Positions 28,900 to 40,800 of a stretch of DNA of 64,000 nucleotides are shown here, in pieces. Source of the DNA: Antedon mediterranea (lineage: Eukaryota; Echinodermata; Crinoidea; Comatulida; Antedonidae); the NCBI RefSeq assembly GCF_964355755.1, contig NC_092673.1:32557648-32621647 (forward strand), written 5' to 3'. The notes beneath the pieces are model-generated. The model saw only the letters and a list, made by a program, of their open reading frames with translations. It was not told the origin of the DNA and did no database searches. Positions within the stretch are counted from its first letter, which is position 1, and every line of letters starts with the position of its first letter. A program made the position numbers and the translations under genes.

Positions 28900-29960
28900 A
28901 CATTATATCTATTAGACAGGAGAATATCTCCGAAAAAAATTCCTCTGTGTATTTAAGAGATCCTGTAGGCGCCAAACGTAACGATAACAGTAGTTAATCA
29001 AATAGCGATGTACACTTATTAGAAGCGAGATAACAATAAAAGAACAATGAATAAATAATACAACTTGTAGCTACTACTGTCATCATTGTGACGGCTTGTT
29101 CGCCGTGGGACGCATGTAACGCTCGATAATTAACCTTAACTGCAGCCTTTTTCTTACTTTATTTTTTCCTTTTATCTAATAAGGTAATATAATTAAATGA
29201 TTACAAACTAGTAATTTGTAGATACCCTCAAGTAATTTGCGAAATGGTTTTAAGTAGTGGTTGGAATGACATTTTACAGTACAATACGACACAGAGCATG
29301 AAATGCATTATGTCCCCAGGGAGCTTTAGATTTACTAGTGTTATCAAATTAGTAGAATTGGCAAGTAAAACATCACATTATAAGCTTTTCTATTGTGTCC
29401 AGAAAACAAATTAGAATAATGGATTTGATTATCATCAGATGAGTTATCAAAATGACAAGGAATAACAGAGCAGCGTTATTACGGACATATTGTATGGGAG
29501 AGTATGAATAAAGTATTAAGAGATAATCATCAGCCCCAGGAGCTTAAATGGAGACTGTGTTTGAATGGGTGCATATTTGAATGACTTATTCATTACAATA
29601 GCTTACTCAAGTACGTAATCGTGTATAAAGAGCGCTGCGCCATACACGCCCGACGTCCAAATGAACACACTTATCTACCGTAATTAACGCATTCGACTCG
29701 GTAATGAGACATTAGCGTAATGAAAGTGTTCTTGGCTTGGTTCTATAATTGGCAAATTGCCTGGGTTTTTGATCTTCGAAAAACCCTAATTTCTAATAAA
29801 TAGCGTTGCGGAATAAGTTAAAAAACTCAACCTGCTTGGGTGTACATCGCGCGGTTATTTAATTTACGTTAATGAAAGGAAATGTTGGCGCCACAAATTG
29901 CAAACAAGAAACGACGTATCCGAATCGTTAACGGAAGTTATTAAATAAGCGTTTGTTTAA
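28900..29960. promoter_or_regulatory. CpG-richer low-repeat block, candidate regulatory DNA
   Basis: Several hundred bases are clearly richer in CpG than the desert around them, at about 29090-29150 (gacggcttgttcgccgtggg) and 29610-29900 (gagcgctgcgccatacacgc). TAAT cores are clustered there. No open frame or repeat explains it. The regulatory role is inferred. Confidence 0.3.
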
Positions 29961-30454
29961 GAATCCTTGGGAATTGGAAGGAGGATTGATCAGAAATCTT
30001 AAACAAAATGGGAACGTACACTAGCTATTATGTTCAGTATGATTTACAGTATTATACAATAATTTTATTACATAATAAAATATATAACACACACAAGAGG
30101 AAACGTATATGATTATGTTCAGGTATACAATAAACATATCTATGATTAAAGTCTTTGTTTTATTTCTTTCCAACATCGATATTATTATACAAAGTAATTG
30201 AATTATCACATAGTGGAAAATAAAAATATGATCGGATTCTTGAAAATTGATCGACTGACAGTTGAAACCTCAAAATGTGTTTTGTTTCTTTAGAAAGTAA
30301 TCTGTTCTTATTTAAAGTGATTTAAAACAATTTTTTTGAAAGTAGTTTTAAATGAAATAAAATGCAGAAAAATTTATTGACATTCATTGTTTTAGAGTAT
30401 CTACTTGCTTTGCATAACAATTTTCATACGATACAAAAAATGCCTTTTGTGTTT

Positions 30455-30526
30455 TTTTTTCGAAATCTTCTCACTCTAGGATGGATACTGTATTTTCTAT
30501 CTTAGAGTGAAAAGATTTTGAAAAAA
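30455..30526. other. Long hairpin with 24-bp arms
   Basis: Arms at 30455-30478 and 30503-30526 are complementary at 22 of 24 positions, with the core cttctcactcta against tagagtgaaaag. They enclose a 24-base loop. The size is compatible with a pre-miRNA-like stem or a tiny palindromic element. It lies just beyond the recognised 3' part of DDX31, possibly inside its transcript. Confidence 0.5.
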
Positions 30527-31848
30527 TGCAATATATGCAATTAGTAGGACCTTGGATGTGGAGTACAAATCACAAATATTCAAAGGGCAATAGGTATTTG
30601 AACATCACAAAAATACTGATTTGATTTCAAATTTAATGATAAAACAGAAAAGAAAATGCATGGTTGAAACCTATTTTGTAAACAATCATGTTGAAAAACA
30701 TATTTACACATGAATCCATTTATGCAATTATACAAATTTGTTTCTTTTTGTTTATAGGTCTTGCGTGACAAGAAATCTCTTCTTGCAAGATCCTCTATTA
30801 ATGGTATTTTTGTTTTGTTTCATTATAATTACCACTCTTTTTATTGTATTGCTTTACCATTGATAGAAACTAATAAATATTGAATTATTATTATTATAGT
30901 TTTATGTAGGTACAGTAGGTAAATGGAAAGGGTGGGTTGGTTTGGATTAATACTTGTCTGACACTTTGATGCTTTTTTTGAAACTTGTTTCTTGCTACAA
31001 TGACTTTTCCACATCAATCTATGCTTTATATATTTTTCTTGCTTAAAAAATGATTCAAAATTTTCTTGCATTTACATTGTGAAACACAAATTTGTGTACA
31101 ACAAAGGTGACATGAAAATTGCGTTTATGTGTGGTTCAGCAATAAAACTTATATGCTCAACATGTCATACATTTTCATGGCTTTCAATCCGCACAATGGA
31201 TTTAATTAAAATGTGCTAATACAATATATATGTGTTCCTGTGTACCATTTCATGTTTAAAATCAGATATTATAATTATTTTGTTTCTTTGTGCTATCCTA
31301 TGACATGCAGTAAAACTTTCAAAAAATAAAGCAAGACGTTTCGCTGTGCAGTAACTCGCTTACTCTACAATGGATATCTCCATGCGAGTTGTCGAATAGA
31401 GAATGGGAAATTTTTCTCATTTAGTATATCAAACAAAATACACATTTCAACAATATTTGGCTAAAAAAGACAGGACATGACATTTTGTTTACAATTAATC
31501 ACCTTATAAACATAATGTCCCTATATATATATATTTTGTACATTTTTACCGTACAAGTTGTACCTATAATAGAACATACCAAGAAGTTGGAAAGACAGAC
31601 TGATCAACTTAACTCGCTGACCAATGCTGCTTTGTAGTAACAATGATCATTGTTACTCTAATGTACATGCGGCGGCGCGTGTGAAAATGGTATTTTATGT
31701 TGAACATTTATTTTGCCAATGCCTTGTTACATTGGAACTAGAGTGCAAACTAAGTACATGAAAGGTAGGACACTGAAATGAAGTAAAAAATACATTCATG
31801 ATAGTAGAAATAAAATAAATACTTACTTTTAACAAAATAAATACTCAC

Positions 31849-34800
31849 TTTTTTTTCTTTAACTCCGTGGCTTGTTTATGTCTCTGTTTCTGTATATTGC
31901 TACCAATGGTGGTCGGTGTAACTCGAAGGCCAAAGCTTTTTGCTACGTGACCCAAGTGGAGATTTTTCACATGGAATATGTGTTTTAAATAAGATGGATA
32001 CGTGGCATAGGCACGTATGAAGGATTGGTACGCTGGAAATTAAAAACAAATTATTGGTATAATTTATTATTACAAATATGTTGATTTGTGATTAGTAAAA
32101 TTAATAAGAGTAAATATATTACATAGATGAAATAAATTAAAGGAGGAAGTGAGCAAGGGGAGGAGAGAATGAGCCATGGGAAGAGGAAAGAGGAGGAAGT
32201 GAAAAATAGGAGATAGACCTGGATGAAAGAAAGAGATGGATTGATTGATAGATGAATAAAGAGATGAATGAAATGAATGAATAGGTTGATGAAGGAAATA
32301 CCAAAAATGAATGCATTGAATTATTTATGGTTTAATGCATATTTTTATGAACATGAAGTATAATTAAATGAATGAATAAATTATTTGAAGATGCATAGCA
32401 CAATAACTGAAATAACATATCCTGAAAGGAAAAAAAAAGACCAACCTGTCTTAGCAAGTTGCTGATTATCATTCTTCTTCAGTACATAATTCTCCATATG
32501 TAATTGCAACGATGACGCAGCTTCTTCCCACGTATGATGCACCCTTTTGCGCTGCTTGCTTGAAAAGTCATAGCTTAATAGAGTATTTAGTATATCTTTT
32601 ACAGCCATCTCCTTTAAACTAAAGAAAAAACAAATTGTAAAAACATTTTATAAAGTTGAGATTTTACAAATATGGCCAGGGAGTAAAGTAAACAATGATA
32701 AATTTGTAAACGAATCAAATAAATGGGTTTATAAATGAATAACTACAGTAAGAAGAGCAAGCTAAGGGCAAGAAGCACCTGCCACTTATGTCCCTAGGCT
32801 GGCAGGAGCAGCATTTCAGTAAGTTAAGGTTTTTATAGCTTGTTGACTCAATAATTTCCAAATATCTGCTAACCTTATTTTCTGCTTTGATAAGATTTCA
32901 ACGTATCCCGCTTCGGCTGGTGTTAAGAAGAGAATGGATTGGCCTTCTTTGCCGATTCTAGCGGTTCTACCAACACGGTGAATGTACACTTCTGGTGTCT
33001 CTGGAGTATTATATTGCACTATCCAGTTAACTTGAGGCAGATCAAGCCCCCTTGCAGCTACATCCTACAAATACAAAAATACAAACATTTATTACCTATA
33101 AAATTGAATCTATTAAAAGTTATAGTAGCATTTCATCAGAGATAGGATGTGAGCGAGTCAAGTAGCTGAGCGGTTAAGGTAGGGGCGCCATTTACTGTAC
33201 CTAAAAAGCCAACAATATCGGCATGGCTTAGAGGCCGTGTTGCTTATAGTTTTGGTGGTCTTCTCAGATAATCAGATGCACTTTAAAGAACCCAGTTAAT
33301 TATTATTACGAGTATGGGGTTGGAGAATTGCTTCACAAAATTGTCCCTGTTCATTAATTATGTATTATTGGTACTCCTTGGCTACATGTGCATAAATACA
33401 TAAATTAAATATAGCTGTTCCACTATACCTGTTTGAAAGTTTACACCTAATCAGGTCGGTAGGTAATTTGCATTTCAAGGCAGTTTGATTTTTAGGAAAT
33501 TTGACCAAAAAGTATTAACAAGACTTACTGTGCATAATAGAACACCAGATTGTACTAAGCAGAATTCTTGGTAAATGCTTGTTCTTTCCTGGAAAACCAA
33601 AAACATATATGCTTTAGATAATCATATTAACTACATGATAGGAAATGTAGGCCTATACTGTAGATAGTATGATATTTTTATTTATTTTATTTCACACGCA
33701 TCTAACAACTATTTAATAATTTATCGTGCTTATAAAACTATATCTCATTTGAGGCTTAGGGAGTGGAGTTGAAAGAGTTGTGAGTTACAACCCTGGCACT
33801 AGGTCAGACTTATTTAAGGTATTGGGTGGGGGGAGAGAAGGTATAGTACATGGGGAGAGGGCCTATATAGTATATGGTGTGAGACTAATAGTACACTTTA
33901 TACAGCACATAGACATTTTAGACTGATTAGTAATAATGCTTGATACACCAATCCCCATTACTGTAGATGACTGACAAGGCCTACATACAGAAACGCAATT
34001 ATGTGTATATAATGTATCTAAGCTCTAATAATACTCCATAATAATGCCAATATCATTATATAATTATAGTCTTTCTTTTCTGTGTAAACATCATATTGTT
34101 TACAATTTGGTAACAGTAACCCTTGGCCCAGTTTTAAATGAAATAACAGACCATAGATCCTGTTCCTTCAGGCTAAATATTTGTGTCGTCAACTTATTAA
34201 GAAAAACGACAGAAGAGGCGTTGCAACTCATTTCATGTTTAATTAAGGATGTTGTAACGAACCATGAACAATTTATCTACAACTTTAAATATAATATTTT
34301 TAAAAAACACAAAATTATATAATCATATTATAATTTCTGGCTTTCCTAAATATTGAAAAACATTGTTTATAAGTATAATAAATGTAATAGTATAGTATAC
34401 AAGTTTTCAAATAAAGTTTTATTTGCTTATACCCAGAAACAAAATAAGTTATACATAAAAAATTTAATTACCAATTAATCTATTATGAATTCAAATTCTT
34501 AAAAAATGGCTCAGTTTTTGACAAAATGTTTTGTTTTATTTTTCGAAACGTAATAACTTAAAATATGAGAATTATCATTTCATTGAGTGACATCTTTAAA
34601 AATATTTACATTTAATCTATTAGCAATCCTGATGAAATTATTTACTTGTGTGTTCTGATAAAATGTTATGGTGTCCAAATTATTAATTTAAAAAAAAAGA
34701 ATTTATAACATTTTGAAAGTAATAAATTGAAGCATTGTTGTTTTGCAAAATATAAAACAAAGTTGATCATGTCCGTTTTGAAATGCTTCCAGGCGCTTTA

Positions 34801-37800
34801 TTATAATCTGGCGACAATGTTTTATCACATCAGTGAGGCATTAACAAAAACGTCTATCACAATTTATCATGAGTTTTTGGTTGAAAATGTTTCTTTTATC
34901 ATGAGACACAATAAACACATTATGAAGAAGAATGCAAAATTGAAAACTAGGGCTCTTCCACTATATGATGTTCCAGGTAGAAAGAATTATCATCCAATCA
35001 AATTTATACATTACACTATCAGTGTATCTAGCAGAAAAGTTTAAGTTTGACTGTAGGTTGTTGTTTGAAATTGGATGATCTAGGATTTTCAAATTGGGGA
35101 TAGAAAAAACAGGAATGGAAAAGTGGGGATGGGGAAAATTATGAATGGGATGTCCGGGACAGGGAAAACAGGAATAGGAAAGTGGGGACAAGGAAAATTC
35201 TGAATGGGAAGTCTGGGACAGGGAAAACAAGAATGGGAAAGTGGAGATGAGGAAAATTATGAATGAAAGTCTGGGACAGGGGATAATAGAAATTGGAAAG
35301 GGAAAAAATATGAATCCGAAAGTGGGGACATGGGAAAGTGGAGTAAAATAAAAATGGTTAAGTGGGGATGGGGAAACGGAGTACTGTACAAGGAAAGTGG
35401 GGACGAAATTGTATTATTTATTATTTCAGTCACTTTAGAGTTACTTCTCTTTACTTTAAAAACATTAATATTTCATAATAAAACAAAAATATCACCTCTT
35501 GCGACATGTTTCCGTGAAGTTTATAGAAAGTTATCTTGTCATCATCATCTTCTTCTTCCCTCGTTTCTCCTAATATTTCATTGACTTCATCGATTTCTGT
35601 TTTCTCTTCTCGTTTATTGAGGATGCAATCCAAAAGAGCATGATGAAATTCAACCGAATCTCGACTTGATAAAAAAACTACAACTTTTGATTTCTGAGAA
35701 ACCTACATTTTGAAGAAAAATAAAAACAAAACGAAATAAAAGAATAAAGTATATTATGACAGAACTAGAAACTATAATGTAAATGCAAGATTTATAAAAG
35801 TCCTCTTAACTTAAAAAACAAAAAATAGAAATAAGTCCATATCAAAAACGTATTGTAAACTAAATTAAGGAATAAGAGTTGAAAATGCAAAACTTGGTAA
35901 TCATTATTGACAAAGGGTTATTATAGCCTGGTTTAACTTAAGAAATGATTATGATGAGGTATTTGTGGTATATCAAACATTGAAAGAGATAATGAAAAAA
36001 GAGAATGACGATTGAGATAATGTGACGTCCTCAAACGTCTTTGGTTTTTCTTTTTGTTTCGTTCTGTTGAGTGTAATGTTTTTGATAAAAGGAGAAAATA
36101 AAAGTTTTTGAAAAAAAAACAAAAAAAAAACTGTAATGTTAACAATTTTTCATTGAAAAAATGAAACTAGTTAGTTTCTAATATTGGTAGAATAAAATGA
36201 AATTAATAGAACTTTTAGCAAAATTGTGGTTGTTTTTTTAATAAAAAAATTGGAATTGAATCAACTATCTATTGTTTAAAGTTCAATAAACTGTAAAATT
36301 AGTTAGATAATAGAGACATATTATTTGAAAATAAGCCAACAGCCATAACGCAATAAACACAGACAATTGACAATTTTCTGCTAACAATTATTAACAATTT
36401 AAAAATTGTTGTTTCTGACACACAAGTTTGCAAAAAACAGAATAAAAAAATATATATATTATTCTTTCTATTTTTCCCTCTTTTTGGATACTTTTAATTT
36501 ACAATTATATCTAAATAGATGATCATAAGATTATTTTGGCAAAATGGTAAATTGCATAAGATTAAAAAAATTAAAAAAAAGATAACAGAGAGGGCGCCAA
36601 ACTCATTAAATAACAATTTTACGAAAATGTTAAATTAATTTTTATAAATTTGTTTACATTATATTGAATACTACATTGTTGTACCTTGGATACTTTAATC
36701 GCAAATTGATGTTTTAAAATAATTAAATTTATATAAACTATTATTATAATTATTTTACAAGAAGTAGTCATACTTAAAGAAAATTAATATAATGATTTAA
36801 ATTTGTTTCAAGTGCGGTATTTATTAACACACATTTCTCATGAAAATATGAATTATAAAAAAAATTGATACTAAGATACATAACAAAACTTATGGATTTA
36901 AAAAAAAATTTTTTTTCTTTCTATCAAAAATATTATCATTTATCACTATGGAGAATCTTTTTATATTATTGAGGAAAAATAAATTCTTTAAATTTGTTTT
37001 CTCTAAGATTAACAAGAACGGTTTGTTTCTTATAGTTTAGTAGAGCCAAGAGTGGTACTTCAAGTTAAGGGTGATGTTAGCTGGCTCCTACGAGAGCTGT
37101 TTTACAATGCTTTCATTATTTTGTCACAGTTCAAATTACGCATTGTCCGTTCATACATAGTCGTTGTTGGATAAAGTAGGGCAAGAGGTAAAAACAAAGA
37201 TTTTCATGGCCTTTAAAAAACGAATGAGTGAGAATTCTTTTATGTCCGGATATAACAAGAATTAACGATTAAACTTGATCACCAAACTGAGACAGAAACT
37301 TTGAGAAACAAAACCTGAGCCTGAATAATAGTTGTACAGTCTCATTATTACATATCAAAGTTTAGACATTGAATGTTGGATTGATATGGTTAAAAAACAT
37401 ATTCTGTCCTATAAAATGAAGTAAACTTTTTAGAATTTGTGGTACTTATTTTTTATACCTATCTTATTTAAAACTGTAAATGATAAAATAAATCTAGAAC
37501 ATTTTATAATGGAAAGTTTACATTTATTGATTAATTGAACTAATTTAATAATAATAATAATAATAATAATTTAATTGACCATTGATTAATTACTGTATCA
37601 TTGATATTGATATTTTATGTCATTTGAATATTTAATATTTTATGTGTTGTACTGTATGTATGTTTTATCGAGGGCCCTGAATGATCAGTTCTATTAGGAA
37701 CTGGATAGGCTACCCTCAGTAAATATGGTAATAAATAAATAAATAAATAAATAAATAGTCAGCAATAAAATTACTTCATTTTAATCTTCAATTTTTTTTT

Positions 37801-40800
37801 ATCTGTATTTTATTGTTAACCGTTTTTGATGTTGTATTGTTTTATGTTTCAAACCTGTTAGTGGCGGTATTTATCGCTGTTGGTTTTGACTGAATAAAAA
37901 AAAAAAAAAAAATCTTCTTTTTTATTACTGTATCTCCCACCCGAAATACCAAAAACCATATTCTTTCCTTATATTTAGAATACAACTAGATATTTTTGAC
38001 CAGCCCAATAGTGACTGGTATTAATTGCACAGTAACTAATGCACTACACAAATCCATCAAACATAACTCCCTGGGGCGTTTATTGTTTAGGAGGGTTTTA
38101 GGGGCGTTAATTGGATGGAGGCGTTTATTCGGAGGAGGCATTTATTTTATTGGGTGTGGCATTTATTTTATTAGGTGTGGCATTTATTTTATTGGGTGTG
38201 GCATTTATTTTATTGGGTGTGGCATTTATTTTATTGGGTGTGGCATTTATTTTATTAGGTGTGGCATTTATTTTATTAGGTGTGGCATTTATTTTATTGG
38301 GTGTGGCATTTATTTTATTAGGTGTGGCATTTATTTTATTAGGTGTGGCATTTATTTTATTAGGTGTGGCATTTATTTTATTGGGTGTGGCATTTATTTT
38401 ATTAGGTGTGGCATTTATTTTATTAGGTGTGGCATTTATTTTATTAGGTGTGGCATTTATTTTATTAGGTGTGGCATTTATTTTATTAGGTGTAATGTGG
38501 TAACATGTACAAGCAAATAAATACCCCTAGATGTGTAGAAATACAACATAATTACTATATTGAGAAGTGATAAATTACACTGAAAATGGTATCAAAATGC
38601 TTGGTAATTAATCAATGAATTCTACTACAAATAGAAATGTGTTGTAATACAACATTGTATATATGTGGCAGGGCGTTTATTCGAGGAAATAGAATGATGT
38701 TCTATGGGGCATTTATTCAAGGATGATCAGAGTTATGATAGCTTTTGTTCATGTTTGCTTAGTATTAGACACTGTAGCATATTTGTATCGTTCTCGTTTT
38801 TAAGTGTTGAGGGCTTTTCGGTCTCCGCTATTTTGAGTCACCTCATTAAACAAAGTTTAATGAAAAACAATGAAAATCCTCTAAAATTAAATGTACCTTG
38901 CAACGCCACAGTAAAAAAGCAGTTAGTGTGACTAATCTCAGTTTACTGGGAACCATCAAGAAATACTGCTTTAACTGGTTTGGTGTGCTGTAATATTTAT
39001 CTGCCTCTTTACTCATCTCCTTTGATGCGTCATTCTGCACCAGTGCTACAGATTCTTGATCCTTTGCGATGTCAATGTGAAGGGGGTCGTGTAGAGATAT
39101 GCCAGCAAGTCGTTCTACACCTAAAAACAATTTATAAAACGTGAAAAAAAAAATTATTGTTTTGTATGTCATTACCGTACATGAAAATACATACAAAATT
39201 TTATGTTACAGATTTATTGTTTCAAATATAGAAACACAATAAAATATAATGAAAATCACACAAAAAACAACTTTAAAAAGCTTGTAAAATTCACTTCATA
39301 GGTTATTGTGAGTGTACATTAGCTAGAGACATAAGCTGGAAATTGTCGGCTTTATAGATAAGAATAAAAATGTTGAAAAGAAAATTGGCTATACACTATA
39401 TACGTCCCTAAATGCTACTATTAAACTTTGGCATCACAGCCGCCTTTATAGTACAAGATTAAGTTAACATTACTCATGTTAAAATAATACTAATATAACC
39501 TTATTTTCAATAGTATTTCATTACAGTTATTCTTTTTACAAAGCGCCTCACAATATCAGATTATATTTTTACATTTTGTTTCTTGTTTTTTTTATTTTTT
39601 GTTTCATTACAATGATGCTTTTACAAAGCGCTGCAGCCTCTCCGAAATATGATTTTTACGTGAATCACAAAACCATATTTTGTATCTTTGAAGACGATAT
39701 GCGCTTTGAAGAAATACAGGACATGAGTCAAAGAAGTTCAATCATTTTTTTACCAATTTCAACATCATCTAACAAGGTTGGTATAATAAATACAACATAT
39801 AAATTTAACTCAAAACTTGTCAATACGCTATATCTAATATCTTCAAAAATTATATAATATACTCGAATGCATAGGGACCAAAATTGAGACACAGCACACA
39901 TCAACTAAACACATTTTCTTTTGTATCCAGGCTTGTGTTACCTTCTGTTAATGTTGCCGACAGTAGTATGTTCTGTCGTGATTTACTTTGTTCATTTACG
40001 GCATTCATTATCATTGCAACATCCTTTTCAAAACCTATGTCTAACAATCTGTAAACAAAAAAAAACATTTGAAACTATTCATAAGATTACGAAAGACTTT
40101 TTGAAACACTTTCACAAGTTTTAAAGTTGTTTTCACTTTTCGAGTGACAAATACTCCTTTTCCGTCTAGCCTAACAAAACTGCAGTTCACGCACACACCA
40201 AGGTGCACATCATGACACACACCATACCAAATGATGGTGTTGATATTATTATTATTTATTATTATTATTACTTGTACTGTATAGCGCACATTTATACAAC
40301 ATTTAATTATAATCAGCGGCGCTTCACATCAATTAGTATCGTAACATTCTTTGAAATATAGTGCTTTTAAATGTTTTTTAAACTGATTATAGTCGTCTAA
40401 GTGCTTAATGTGACTTGGTAATCTGTTCCAAATTTTAGGTCCTGCTACGGCGAACGAACGGTCAGCAAATGTCTTTCGTTTAGTTCGTGGGATTGTCAGG
40501 TTATAATTGCTGGTGCTTGAACGAGTACTGCGAGAAACATTCCGCACAGTAAGAATATCTCTCAGGTAACTTGGAGCGGAACCTTTAAGCGAACGCCATA
40601 CAAGACACGCTATTTTGAATTGACATCTATGAGACATCGGAAGCCAGTGCAAGGATCGCATGGCGTTAGTTGCACTGTCATACTGACCTTTCCTGACAAT
40701 TATTTATTTTTTTTTTTTTATTTTTATTTTATTTCATCATCACCCTACAGTGACCAAACGTCACCATTAACAGGGCTGAAAGTCGTAAAATATAACATAT

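Larger units (their letters stand above)
5398..31848. other. Gene desert between Barhl and DDX31 (candidate regulatory domain)
   Basis: About 26 kb contains no exon I can support in either strand. All listed open frames are short, without domains, and often in repeats. The stretch holds the Barhl 3'UTR, minisatellites (7.48-7.96, 11.19-11.47, 15.58-15.90 and 26.83-27.41 kb), MITE-like and SINE-like copies, LINE 3'-end remnants, and CpG-richer low-repeat blocks (10.1-10.95, 14.1-15.06 and 28.9-29.95 kb). The unresolved 3' end of DDX31 also probably lies in its last 1-2 kb. The regulatory role is inferred from the neighbouring developmental gene. Confidence 0.6.
35703..38896 (-). other. DDX31 intron 9, AT-rich, with retroelement tails and a 21-bp minisatellite
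   Basis: A 3.2-kb intron. The first 1.9 kb is very AT-rich with A/T runs. Around 37670-37750 sits a retroelement 3' end, ggaactggataggctaccct followed by (aaat)n. A second A-tailed end is at 37850-37912. The 21-bp tandem array is at 38137-38493. Confidence 0.6.

Noticed and set aside
31590-31690. Terminal DDX31 exon encoding YKAALVSELS
   Set aside because: It would need a phase-0 junction, while exon 14 ends in phase 2, so it does not join.
33150-33240. Functional tRNA-Leu or tRNA-Ser gene
   Set aside because: The A-box region is tRNA-like, but the cloverleaf does not close and the same sequence with a long body recurs at 61.6 kb. It is a SINE.
37996-38520. 174- and 130-codon frames with GIYFIGC and VAFILLG heptads
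   Set aside because: Both come from a 21-bp tandem array with no stop in two frames. They are not real proteins.
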